Shown: positions 53,728 to 63,996 of the stretch, piece after piece
Numbering within the stretch: position 1 is the stretch's first letter
How the letters are laid out: the number at the start of each line of letters is the position of its first letter
Source of the DNA: Adiantum capillus-veneris
Lineage: Eukaryota > Streptophyta > Polypodiopsida > Polypodiales > Pteridaceae
NCBI GenBank assembly: GCA_014529385.2
Contig: CM043964.1
Span: 132,285,420-132,349,419, forward strand
Length of the DNA: 64,000 nucleotides
Direction: 5' to 3'
The notes under the pieces: model-generated
What the model saw: the letters and a program-made list of their open reading frames with translations, nothing else
Databases searched by the model: none
What the model was told of the DNA's origin: nothing
Program-made: the position numbers and the translations under genes

Positions 53728-54006
53728 CTATGAGGGTTCTTTGGACCTAGGCTCGATAGCCAAGATCGGTTCTTCCTGAATGATCGAATCTACAACGAGG
53801 TTAGCTTTGCTAGAAAAAGCATCCACTAACACATCATCCTTGTGAACAATCACATCATCTTTATGCAACTTATCATGCTTGTGAGAAATCACATCTTGAT
53901 CATACAAATCATCATGCTTGTCAATGTCATCCAAATCATCATGCTCATCATTAGCATTCAAATCATCATCATGCAAATCATTGTCAATCAAATCATCATC
54001 ATGCAA
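53728..54006 (-). pseudogene. Acidic Asp/His repeat frame after the protease
   Basis: A 92-codon minus-strand frame rich in DDDL, HDD, NDE and HKDDV units, coded by a degenerate tandem ATCATCATGCAAATC repeat. It lies between the protease remnant and the polypurine tract. Similarity to a known protein is not recognised. It may be an extended gag-pol leftover or a minisatellite with an open frame. Confidence 0.45.
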
Positions 54007-54224
54007 AGCCTGTGTGTCATGCTTCGGAGAAGAAGAGACTCAGAGAGTCTCCTTTTCCTGAATCCGTTCAATCTTGTCTTGCATTTTAGCAATGAGAGAG
54101 GGAGAATGAACAATGTCCTCTCCACGAATGACAATAGGAGAATCACTTTTGGCATAGAGAGTGAAAGTGTTAACCTCTCAATCAATGAGAGGGTTAAAAT
54201 CACGAAACCATCGAATGTCCAAAA

Positions 54225-56027
54225 TCATATCACATCCTGAGAGAGGAGAGACAACAAATCTTCTAGTGAAGGCAGCCCTTGTTGAATTGTAAACAACACA
54301 CCAAGGCACTCCTGCGTGATGAGAGAATCCATACCGGGAACAAAGCCAGAGATCTCGAGAGGAGATTTCTGACTAACTTCTAGGCAAGCTCTCTCAACAA
54401 GAGAGGGACTGATCACATCATGCATACTACCTGGGTCAAACAATATGACAAAACGCTGCCCCGACACCTGACCATAACATTTAATGAGAGAATCATCAAT
54501 GGGAGGGTCAAGAGAAACTTGGGGCACACTCGTGTTATCAGTAATTGCATTGACAGAGGAAGTGGGTTCTATGGATTCTTTAGATTCATTCGATTCAAGC
54601 TTAGGACATGTTCTTTTTATGTGACCATTAATGTGACAATGAAAACAACGACCTTCCTTAGAATAAGTGCTTTGCTCTTCCGACGTGATGTATCCTCCTA
54701 CAATTCCTTGTGCTACCTTTTCATCTAGAGTGAGCTTAGGTTTAGCAATTGTGTTAGCCTTACCCTTGGGTTCATTGGAAGAATTCTTTTCTGAGAGACT
54801 GTTGGAAGATTGGTTAGAAGAGTTACCGTTCTTACCATTCTTACCGTTCTTACAATTCTGAGAAGTCTGCGAGGTATTTGTGGAAGTCTTGTTCTCCTTA
54901 GGCTTGCCCTTGTTGTGCTTCATCTCCTGCGCGAGAGCAATCGCTACCGCCTTGTTGAGATCGATTGGGTCGAAGACTTCTACATCAAACTTGATATAGT
55001 CGTCTAACCCAAAAAGGAATGCCTCTTTGCGTTCATCATCCGACTTGCGTAATTGGGTACCTAGCTGCAAAACACGATTAGAAAAAGACATAACCGGCAT
55101 ACCATTTTGCTTGAGAGCGCGCCAATCGTCCTTCAATCGTGCAAGATACTGAGGTGGCATAAACCGTGCCTTGAGCTTGTCTTGGAAATCAGCCCAATTG
55201 AAGGAAAGGGACGTGAATTCGTCCGCTTCCTCTAGGTGTGCGGCTAACTGTGCCTCTTGCCATGCGTGGTACCAATTGATGGCATCACCGGCAAGGTACA
55301 TGGCTGCCATCAAAACTTTGCTATTTCCTGTCTTCTTAGTTGTCGCAAAATAAGCATTAAATTGATGCAACCAAGAATGAATAACCGTAGCATCCATCTT
55401 ACCATCATACTTACTGAAAGTCAACTTCTCTTTGACTGGATGGTTGGAATCCGCATCGTGGCTTGCGCCACTTGAGGAACTCCCACGATCTTTGGCTGGT
55501 TCAGACTTCGAAGCAAGTACTTGTCGAACCAATTCTTGAGTGTGTAGTTCTCTTTGAGCCTCACGCTCGACCTCCAAGGCCACTCTTTGAGCTTCACGCT
55601 CGGCCTCCAAGGCCACTCTTTGAGCTTCACGCTCAGTCTCCAAGGCCGCTCTTTGAGCTTCCCGTTCCTCCTTTCTTTGTGCTTTGCTTTCTTTTCGTTC
55701 ATCGCGCTCGCGTTCTAAAGCAATGCGATTTGCTTCTTGTTGTGCCAACGCAATTCGATTCGTTTTTTGTTGTGCCAACGCAAGACGAGTCGCTTCGCAA
55801 TTGGCTTCTTGTTGTTGGGCCATCATGTTCATGCGAGTCTCTTCTTGTTTGGCCATCATGTCCATCATCTGCTTGACCATTGCCTCCATAGGGTTTGGTA
55901 CACTTTGTGGCGTAGATTTCCAAGGAGGAGGGTCGGAAAAATCTCTTGGTGGGAAAAACTCTTCGTCGTCTCTCTCATGGTCACCACCTGTATGCGAAGT
56001 ATCCATTCCGCTTCGGGTGATGACCAT
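54225..56027 (-). CDS. Retrotransposon gag with zinc knuckle and protease start
   Basis: An intact 600-codon frame. N-terminus MVITRSGMDTSHTGG, then a Met/Gln/Ala-rich and a charged coiled-coil-like stretch with four or so EREAQRVALE repeats (about residues 110-165). Retrotrans_gag core: TVIHSWLHQFNAYF, AAMYLAGDAINWYHAWQ, FQDKLKARFMPPQYLARLKD and AFLFGLDDYIKF. CCHC knuckle CFHCHINGHIKRTCP near 456-470. A retropepsin-like part reads VILFDPGSMHDVIS, with DPG where DS/TG is expected, so proteolysis is probably lost. The protease end (DMILDIRWFRDFNPLID) follows in another frame after the stop. It packages element RNA into virus-like particles. The open gag and near-identical LTRs suggest a recent insertion. 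Confidence 0.88.
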   Translation of the reverse strand: MVITRSGMDTSHTGGDHERDDEEFFPPRDFSDPPPWKSTPQSVPNPMEAMVKQMMDMMAKQEETRMNMMAQQQEANCEATRLALAQQKTNRIALAQQEANRIALERERDERKESKAQRKEEREAQRAALETEREAQRVALEAEREAQRVALEVEREAQRELHTQELVRQVLASKSEPAKDRGSSSSGASHDADSNHPVKEKLTFSKYDGKMDATVIHSWLHQFNAYFATTKKTGNSKVLMAAMYLAGDAINWYHAWQEAQLAAHLEEADEFTSLSFNWADFQDKLKARFMPPQYLARLKDDWRALKQNGMPVMSFSNRVLQLGTQLRKSDDERKEAFLFGLDDYIKFDVEVFDPIDLNKAVAIALAQEMKHNKGKPKENKTSTNTSQTSQNCKNGKNGKNGNSSNQSSNSLSEKNSSNEPKGKANTIAKPKLTLDEKVAQGIVGGYITSEEQSTYSKEGRCFHCHINGHIKRTCPKLESNESKESIEPTSSVNAITDNTSVPQVSLDPPIDDSLIKCYGQVSGQRFVILFDPGSMHDVISPSLVERACLEVSQKSPLEISGFVPGMDSLITQECLGVLFTIQQGLPSLEDLLSLLSQDVI

Positions 56028-56443
56028 ACACTATGATCTTTGGTTCTTAAGTTCACGAGGAACTTGGGTTCTGGAGGGTCTTGAGGTTCTTGAGGTTCTC
56101 TTTCACTTGCAAACCGTGTTTGAGAAGGATCTTCTCTTCACCCGAGTTCTACTCCTTTCCGCGGGCGCACCCCTTGGCGGCCTTGCGCTCACACCAAGGT
56201 TGCTTTTTCCCACCTCACGTCGATTGGCAGGCCGCTAAGTGCACGGTCAGCTCTGAGTGACTGAACAGAGACACAAGGGGAGACTGGACAAGCTCTTCTT
56301 TCTTGGGATTGCTGTCACTCTTCAAAAACACGATTAGGAATCGACACGCCCAACCGAACTTGGGTTCGTGCGACCGCAACAAGTAAAAAAAATTCTTGTG
56401 ATTCTTGTGGTTCTTTCCTTGAGTGATACAAAACACTGTCAAA

Positions 56444-56455
56444 GCTCTGATACCA
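56444..56455 (-). other. Primer binding site (tRNA-iMet)
   Basis: The minus strand reads TGGTATCAGAGC one base inside the 5' LTR. Confidence 0.93.
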
Positions 56456-56456
56456 A

Positions 56457-57684
56457 TGTTAGGTGCAGCAGAATGAAAGTTTGCGCTTTGCTCAAGATGA
56501 GTGCTCCAAACTGTGCTCAAGGTTCCTTTTGTTCTTAATGGAAGGTAGAGCCTTCCGTTCTTAATGAGAGAATGCTATGATCACAAACAAAGTGAATGGA
56601 CACTGTGCGTGCAAGTGTATGAGACTGAGAGATAGAGAGAGAAGAGAGATACGACACCAAAGACGTTGTAAAACCCTCCTCCGAAGGCCCTACTCTCGTC
56701 GGCGAGAGTGGTCTACTTATGATTGCACAATTTGGTACAAAGTGAATGCATGTGACCGATGCAAGTCTAGGCTATGTTGACGACGACGACGGGGATGACG
56801 ACACCGACATAAGGGCTGAAATCTGCAATCTGGTATCTGCTGTCCAAAAATGCTATGGGCTGAAATCTGTGACTAGTCCAAAAACGCTGATTTTGGGGCT
56901 GTTTCTGTAGGTCTTTGTTGTTGAAAATCTGCAGGTTTAGGGCTGAAAACTGAGGTTTTTTAAAGGCTGAAAACTGATGGTCTATCCGGGCTGAATCTGC
57001 TACTCTTTAGGGGCTGAATAGGCAGATGCTTCATTGCTGAAAACGCTGCCTAAATCTGTCAAAAACGCTAGGTATGCTGGGTCTCTGCTGGCGATGGTGG
57101 CTGATGCAAACGCTAGGCAAGGGTTTCCAAAAACGCTAGCTGATGGGGGGTTTCTGGGGCGATGGTTGCTGATGCAAAAACGCCATGCTGATGCTGTGGG
57201 TGGCGAGGTTCTCTTGCTGAAAACGCTAGGGATGAAGCTAGCAAAAACGCTAGGTGCTGATGTCTTTGCTTGGAGGGGATCCACCAAGTTCTTGTTGGAG
57301 AAGTTGCCTACTGAGCTTGGCTCCTATTGCCTCTTCTGCCAAATAGTGCTAGTCTAGGTTTGCTTATATACAAACTTACTCAATTTGCCCTACCTACTTT
57401 CCAACAAAAGTCTAAGTGAAAAATGGCAAAAATAGGGAAAATAGGCTAAATGCACTGGAAAATTCCCCTGAAGGATTCTGATGGATTCTGATGGGAATGC
57501 TTATGATCATGTTGTGTGCAACCAGAGGATATGCATCTACACTAAGTGACTGGGCATGCACGGTCTACGAATAGACTCACAAAAGTGCCAGATCACTTAT
57601 AAATCTAGACTGACTGGACTGACTGAACCCTGAGCATGCTGTAGCTTGTCCACGGACACATCGGGTTGGATGTGTCACATGACA
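56457..57684 (-). repeat. 5' LTR
   Basis: The right LTR is the 5' LTR of the minus-strand element, with a TATA box on the minus strand (57370-57363). It differs from the 3' LTR by scattered substitutions and a few small indels. Confidence 0.92.
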
Positions 57685-57711
57685 CTCTCTCTCTCTCTCA
57701 TTTCATTTCAT
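57685..57711. repeat. (CT)n and ATTTC motif
   Basis: Continuation of the TC microsatellite and ATTTCATTTC after the LTR element, and the 5' border of the next LINE-C copy. Confidence 0.85.
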
Positions 57712-58982
57712 GATCCGCCAGAGCCATGCCCACATACATGTGCTTTCTTTACTGCCGAGACGGTAAAGAAAGCCGTTGACAAGATGAAGACTAGGAGAGC
57801 ATATGATCACAATGGCCTGGTAGCAGAGTGTTTTATACATGCCAAAGATTTGCTTGCAGAGCTTCTAGCGGTGATGTTCAACCGTGCCATGTGCGAGGGC
57901 CTACCTGATACTTGGAGTTTGTCCACGATTGTACCTATCTTTAAGTCAGGGGACCCTATGGAGCCTGGGAACTACCGCACTATCATGATTGGACACACAT
58001 TGGCACGGTTGTACGCAGCCATCCTTGAGCAGCAGTTGCGTAGATGGGCACAGAGAGAGGGTGTACGGGCAGCAGGACAGGCGGGTTTCAGTAGAGGTTT
58101 CTCTACTCTTGATCATATTCTGACACTCAGAGCCATTATTGAGGGGATATCACCTGGGAGATGGCTCTATTGTTGCTTTGTGGACTTCCACAAAGCCTTC
58201 AATACAGTGCCCAGAGCTAGATTAATGTGCAGACTGCAAGATGGGGGTTCCAAAAGAGTTCCTTTGGGGGATCATGGCTCTATACGAGTCAGTAGTGGGG
58301 CATGTACGTACTCCAGAGGGAAATTCTGATTTGGTTCACTCCACTATTGGGGTGAAACAAGGCTGCCTGCTATCTCCTGCACTATTTGGCAAGTACGTTG
58401 ATAAGGTTGCTGACTACAATGAGAGGGATGGTGATTGAGGAGCACAGTTGGCACTTGGCAGGGACATGGATCCCACTATCGTTATATGCTGATGATATTG
58501 TGCTGATTTCCGACTCCTACTTTTACATATGGCCAGGAAACGGTGAAGAATACATATGCATGCACCTATATTGGGGTAGTCTTCAGTGGACCGGCATTTT
58601 CATTGAGGAGAGCAACAGAGACTAGATTGACGAGAGCTTATGGAGCCTTGCGAGGTTCGGAGAAGATCTGTTCGCAGGTTGAATTTCAGGAACCTCTAAC
58701 AAAGCTGTGGCTTTTTGACACTAGTGTGGCTTCAGCTATGCTCTATGGGGTTCAGATTTGGGGGCCCTTAGTGGACCACCAGGGCAGATCTGGTAGCAAT
58801 GCTAGAAGGAGATGTATGGAGAGGCCTCTAGTCTCTATGATCTCTCGGATAATTCAGGCTAAGGCCTCAGTGCCACAAGAGATTATTCAAGCTGAGCTAG
58901 CTGCCCCCCCTCTCGTAGTTGAGTCCCTTACTAGATCAGTTTCCTTCATGCATAATTTATGGGACCTCCCCAGAGACAGATA
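57712..58982 (+). mobile_element. LINE-C copy, truncated at both ends, RT remnants
   Basis: A plus-strand LINE-C starting inside the RT (PEPCPHTCAFFTAETVKKAV) next to (CT)n/ATTTC. It reads RAYDHNGLVAECFIHAKDLL, IVPIFKSGDPMEPGNYRTI, GQAGFSRGFSTLDHI, VDFHKAFNTVPRARL, then after shifts GVKQGCLLSPALFGKYVD and LYADDIVLISDS. The last frame (58543-58983) gives SVSFMHNLWDLPRDR. It stops at about 58982, short of the C-terminal finger and 3' tail. Frameshifts near 58239, 58435 and 58540. Confidence 0.85.
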
Positions 58983-58989
58983 GTTTGGG

Positions 58990-60132
58990 TGTGTGTGCTA
59001 CATCTTAACGTCGTTATACCATTTGAAGAGAGTTTTAACATCGGCTAGATCTTTAAGGTCTCTTGGGATAGTTTCCTACGACGTTAAAACTCTCTTCTTC
59101 TCGGGTGTGTGTGTGCTGATAAAAAAAGAGGAAAATGGTATAACCTTTCTATCACCCAAGTGTGGTAGATTGGTTATACCATTCCCCTCTTGAATAACAA
59201 GTCTTGAGTTCAACTCTCCTCGTCGGCTAGATCTTTAAGGTCTCTTGGGATAGTTTCCTACGACGTTAAAACTCTCTTCTTCTCGGCTGTGTGTGTGCGC
59301 TCATAAACAAAGAGGAAAATGGTATAACCTTTCTTTCACCCAAGTGTGCTAGATTGGTTATACCATTTCCCTCTTGAATAACAAGTTTTGAGTTCAACTC
59401 TCCTCGTCGGCTAGATCTTTAAGGTCTCTTGGGATAGTTTCCTACGACGTTATAACTCTCTTCGTCCAAGGTGTGTGTGTGCTGATAAAAAAAGAGGAAA
59501 ATGGTATAACCTTTCTATCACCCAACTGTGGTAGATTCGTTATACCATTTCCCTCTTGAATAACAAGTCTTGAGTTCAACTCTCCTCGTCGGCTAGATTT
59601 TTCACGTCTCTTGGGATAGTTTCCTACGACATTAGAACTCTCTTCTTCTCGGGCGTGTGTGTGCGCTGATAAAAAAACAGGAAAATGGTATAACCTTTCT
59701 ATCACCCAAGTGTGGTAGATTGGTCATACCATTTCCCTCTTGAATAACAAGTCTTGAGTTCAACTCTCCTCATCGGCTAGATCTTTAAGGTCTCTTGGGA
59801 TAGTTTCCTACGACGTTAAAACTCTCTTCTTCTCGGGGGTGTGTGTGTGTGCGCTGATAAAAAAAGAGGAAAATGGTATAACCTTTCTATCACCCAAGTG
59901 TGGTAGATTGGTTATACCATTTCCCTCTTGAATAACAAGTCTTGAGTTCAACTCTCCTCGTCGGCTAGATCTTTAAGGTCTCTTGGGATAGTTTCCTACG
60001 ACGTTAAAACTCTCTTTTTCTCGGGTGTGTGTGTGCGTTGATAAAAAAAGAGGAAAATGGTATAACCTTTCTATCACCCAAAGAGGTCGATTGGTTATAC
60101 TAGTTCCCTCTTGAATAACAAGTCTTGAGTTC
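58990..60132. repeat. Tandem repeat, unit about 184 bp, six copies
   Basis: Units start (CGGCTAGAT) at 59042, 59224, 59408, 59590, 59774 and 59962, with a rearranged partial unit before the first. Each has TCTTGGGATAGTTTCCTACG, ACGTTAAAACTCTCTTC, a short GT run of variable length, AAAATGGTATAACCTTTCT and TTGAATAACAAGTCTTGAG. No coding frame persists. A diverged single unit core lies at 35085-35175. Confidence 0.93.
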
Positions 60133-60757
60133 GAAGAAGCTGCTCGCTGCTGCTGCTGCCGCGCCGCGCCCACCCTCTCGCCATCGTTGCCCCCCCCCCC
60201 CTACGCACTCTGCCGCCCGCACCTGCTGTGTGCAGTCCTCCAACGCGCCCCCTGTCCCACCCGCTGCCCAGCTGCGAGCTACCCAACCTCGCCTGTCACC
60301 CTGCTCGCTGCCCGCCTGCCCTTCGCCGCTGCCCGACCCGCCTGCCGCCCCGCCATTTGCCTCAGCCCGCCAGCCCCGCATCCCAATCCCTCCAATCCCG
60401 CCAGCAGTTTCGTGGTCGACGATGGCAGGGGCCACAGCGACAGCCTGGCACTCAGGGTGGTCCTCAGGCGCATGCCCAACAGCAGTGGGTTCCCACGGGA
60501 AACCGATTCGGTCCTCTTGAGCAGGACGAGGTCCTTGCTCCAGCCCCCACCTCAACTTCACCCTCGACAGCCCCCTCGAGTTACACCCCTCCTCAGCACC
60601 CCCCCCCCCCCACCTTCTGCTCCCGCCGCCTCTCCTCCTCGCCCCTCTACCTTTGCCGATCCCCCCTCGCTCGTCTTCTCTCCAACTCTCCCCTCCCCCA
60701 CCTCCCCCTGCTCCTACCCCCCCCCCCCCCCCCCCCTCCCGCTCCAGCTCCACAGTC
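60133..60757 (+). mobile_element. LINE-A copy 4, 5' region only
   Basis: It starts with the LINE-A 5' signature (GCTCGCTGCTGCTGCTGCCG), continues through C-rich DNA matching ORF1's Pro-rich tail, and ends at CACAGTCG, corresponding to about 40290 of copy 3. Internal ORF1 sequence is missing (junction near 60400). The 3' part is lost. Confidence 0.75.
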
Positions 60758-60784
60758 GCCCTGAAACCGGCCTATTCAATCCAA

Positions 60785-62238
60785 AAAGGGCGGTAGACTT
60801 TACTTTAAACCTTGATTTAGCTTTCACCCATTATTAGTCGTCTATTTTACCTGTACTTTCAAGACACAACAAAGGGGAGAGGGATACAGGCTGCTAGATT
60901 GCACCTGTATGAGTAGACGAACACCAGATTGGCCCCTAACTTAGGCGCCCCTTTCGGTATTTCTTTATTGTTCAAAAGAGGGAATAAACGTTGTGGTTCC
61001 CTACAAGCTGCCCCGCACAAACTCGGCTGAATTTCCACTGTTCCAGCCCGATTTCGGCAACATAACTGTACTAGAACCCTTCACAGTCAGTATTCCCACG
61101 CATTAAATGACTTTCCCGACGCATACGGGCACTTTGCAAAACCTGGCGAGAATCTGCAGCACGCTGAATTCTCTGTTTTCAGCCCTGAAAATGCGCCAGA
61201 TCACCTGTACAGCGGTCCCCTTGCGTCCCCGAACCTCCTGGGGGTATTAGGGTCCGTTTAGGGCCAAAACCCTAAACCTGCAAAAATACACAGCAGGCTG
61301 TAATTCACTGTTTCGGGCTCCATTTCGCGTGCCGGTCGCATCCTTAGCAAGTCCTCGAGCTCCCGCACCTGTAGGGCTACTTGCCCTTTGAATCGGACGA
61401 GATTTCTGGCGTGAAACCTCTCCGAATTCACCTGTACCTGCGGGGGATTAGCCGCTAGCTAATCCAGTACCTGTGCAAGAGGCTCTTGCCTCGGCAATCG
61501 CGCATGAACCCACACAACTGTACATTGGTCAAATGAAGAGCCCACTAGAGGGGCATAACATACTGCCAAAGGGGAGAGAGAGGGCAGTGCGTAGCGTGCA
61601 GGGCATCACTCCTGGCACCGCACTGTACATAGGAGGGAAAGCAAGCACTCCATAGCTCTTAACCTGTGACAGAGACTTGCAAAATGAGCTTCCCAGCTAT
61701 AAATCACGTTTTTGCCTTCTCTATAAGTAGTAAACTGGCCTCACAGTGCCAAGTGTCACTCATTTGTGCATTTTCCCGCTTTAGACCCTCGGGTCTAAAA
61801 ATATCTCACCTGCAGCCTCTGTTGACTTGGCCACAGAGTAACAAAATGATCCCCATGTCAAACTGCACGTAATGACGCGAAGACATTTTCAGGTCCCAAA
61901 ATAGCAGTTCCCTAAATTTTAGGAGATGCTGCCATTGTATCTTTCTAGGTCATCCGATCCTCTTTGTACACTGCGGCCACATCCAGAACTGAAATGTAGC
62001 CTCTGTAGCAAAGGATTCCACTTTGGCTAGTCAATGACCCTACTTGGCTAACCATAGTCCTTGTCCAACCTTAGTGCTCTCTTGCCCTCAGGCCAAAACT
62101 CCCTCTAGACAGTTCCACACTAGCTATGCAATGCAGGGCAGTTAGATTTCCCGAGGGGTGTTTCCAAAAAGTGAAAGTAAATAGATAATAAGAAAGAAAT
62201 CAACAAAAAGGATAGATAGTAGTCACACGCTGGTGACA
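60785..62238 (-). mobile_element. Chromovirus 3' LTR (minus strand)
   Basis: It starts TGTCACC at 62238, right after a polypurine tract on the minus strand. A polyadenylation region AATAAAGAAATACCGAAAGG near 60955-60975 matches that of the LTR at 388-1034, so the two belong to related families. The inner end near 60785 is approximate and no second LTR is in the window. Confidence 0.6.
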
Positions 62239-62252
62239 TACCCCCCTCTTGA
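62239..62252 (-). other. Polypurine tract
   Basis: The minus strand reads TCAAGAGGGGGGTA before the LTR, like the tract at 2623-2637. Confidence 0.65.
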
Positions 62253-62810
62253 AATCTCAAACGTCCTCGTTTGCATCAATGTCGTACATGCTCCTAGTCA
62301 ACACTGATATATTCAACACCTGTCGACACATATACGACACATACATGCTCATTGTCAACCCTGGTGTATTCAACACCTCGTCGACTGATGTATTGCCTGC
62401 GTGTGAACCCTGTCCCAATGACATAGTGGTAGCTGCGCACTCTGCCATTGCTTTGAGTCACTAACTTTCCAATGACAAAATGGTAGCTGCACATTTTGCC
62501 ACTGTCTTATAGTACACGTTGGATCCCGTAACACTTTCGAGCATACCCAAACCGACAGTTAAGAATGCAGTTACACATGTACTCTTCAATAGAAGCAATC
62601 ACTGTATCCTTGACAAACTGACAAGAAATACTCACTTCTATAGCACTAACCAAACTTTTGGACATTCCATAAGAGCAATTGCCAAACTGACAATCTGTAC
62701 AGCTCTAACATTCATGTAACAGGTATTTGATTTGAGCTCACTTTAAATACCATGTACATCATTTGTTTCATAAGCCATTGTCACACTGACAATCCATTTA
62801 GCTTTGAAAC

Positions 62811-63554
62811 TCAAGGGGTCAAGGTAGGTTGCAAATCGAAGGCTTCCAGGTAAAGTGATAACACAGTTGGTGACTCTGCAAGTTCACCCTCTTCCATCCA
62901 CTTAGCATCCATTGGTGGATAGTTTCTGAACTTTACCAAGTAACGCCTAGCAACCTTGCCTTTCACTTTCCTTTCTTTGTGTGCCAAAATCTGTTCCGGG
63001 ACCAAGATCTCGTCAAGTTCCTCGACTTCCGGCTGATCTTCAGCTGGCATATCTTCTGGCACAGCACCCACATAGGGTCTGAGAAGACTCACATGAAACG
63101 CATTGTGAATCTTCCAACTGTCAGGCAATTTCAGCCTATATGCAACATCATTGATTATGTCGCACACTTGAAAAGGCCCATAGTAACGCATGCTGAGCTT
63201 TGGAAACAGTCTTTCCTTGCCCTTCATCTTCTTTAACCTTGCCTTTTCAAAGCGTAAAAGCACCCAATCACCAAGTGAATATACCACTTCACGACGGTGA
63301 CGATCAGCTGCTTTCTTTTGCTTTGCCTGAGTCCTTTCTAAGGCCACTTTGACCTTCTTGTACATTTCATCCATGTCCTGAACATACTTATCTGCTTCAA
63401 ATATCTTGTCCTTTGTATGCAGTATGGGAGGAACTTTCTTGCCACCTTCAACTATCTCAAAAGGTGCCTTGCCAGTTGATGAATGCACTGTATTATTGTA
63501 TGCATACTCCACCAATGGCAAATACTGCTCCCACTTTCCTTTATGCTCTGACAC
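62811..63554 (-). pseudogene. Chromovirus integrase C-terminus and chromodomain
   Basis: A 247-codon frame. It shows the integrase C-terminal core (WEQYLPLVEYAYNNTVHSST), GDWVLLRFEKARL, the GPF motif (MRYYGPFQVCDIINDVAYRL), HNAFHVSLLRPYVG, then a chromodomain (EILAHKERKVKGKVARRYLV-like, KFRNYPPMDAKWMEEGEL). The chromodomain places it in the chromovirus branch of Ty3/gypsy. It continues from the frame at 63996-63541 but is shifted by one base near 63558. Confidence 0.88.
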
Positions 63555-63996
63555 ATAGCACCTTCAGCAGATCTAGGACAGTAGAATTTGCCTCTTCTGA
63601 CTGCCCATCTGTTTGAGGATGAAATGACGAAGAGAATTTGAGCGTGGTGCCCATATTCTCAAACAAACCTCTCCAGAACAAACTTGTCATGCGTGGATCA
63701 CGGTCGCTAACAATCGACTGTGGCATGCCATGATACTTGAAAATATTGCTCATAAACAAGCGTGCCATCTTATCTAGCTTTATCTTCTTCCTGACAGGAA
63801 TAAAATGAGCCTGTTTGCTGAATCTGCAAATAATGGTCCAAATACCATCGTTTCCTGTCTGCGTTCTCGGAAGATCAAAGATAAAATCCATAGCAATACT
63901 TTCCCATGGTTTATCTGGAATAGGTAGTGGTTGCAATAACCCTGGTGCCTTTTGCCTGTCAAACTTGACCTTTTGGCATATTAGGCATTCTCGCAC
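63541..63996 (-). pseudogene. Chromovirus integrase core
   Basis: It begins inside the zinc-finger region (RECLICQKVKFDRQKAPGLL). It contains the catalytic core: WESIAMDFIFDLPRT (first Asp), PQSIVSDRDPRMTSLFWRGL (second Asp) and SSFHPQTDGQSEEANSTV (catalytic Glu region). One extra base near 63558 breaks continuity with the C-terminal part. Upstream RT lies beyond the right edge. Confidence 0.88.

Larger units (their letters stand above)
52213..57684 (-). mobile_element. Non-autonomous LTR retrotransposon (gag only)
   Basis: A 5.47-kb element with two very similar LTRs (52213-53451 and 56457-57684, both TGTTAGG...ACA) and a 5-bp target duplication CTCTC on each side. It has a tRNA-iMet primer site next to the right LTR and a polypurine tract next to the left, so it reads on the minus strand. 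The 3.0-kb interior encodes gag, a degenerate protease and an acidic repeat. There is no RT, RNase H or integrase, so it must use enzymes supplied by another element. It is inserted in a TC microsatellite. Confidence 0.93.

Noticed and set aside
58990-60132. Tandem array as a CRISPR-like locus
   Set aside because: The whole 184-bp unit is repeated with no unique spacers, and the genome is eukaryotic.
61250-61300. Telomere-like CCCTAAA words (also near 17495 and 4110)
   Set aside because: Single copies only, not a tandem array.
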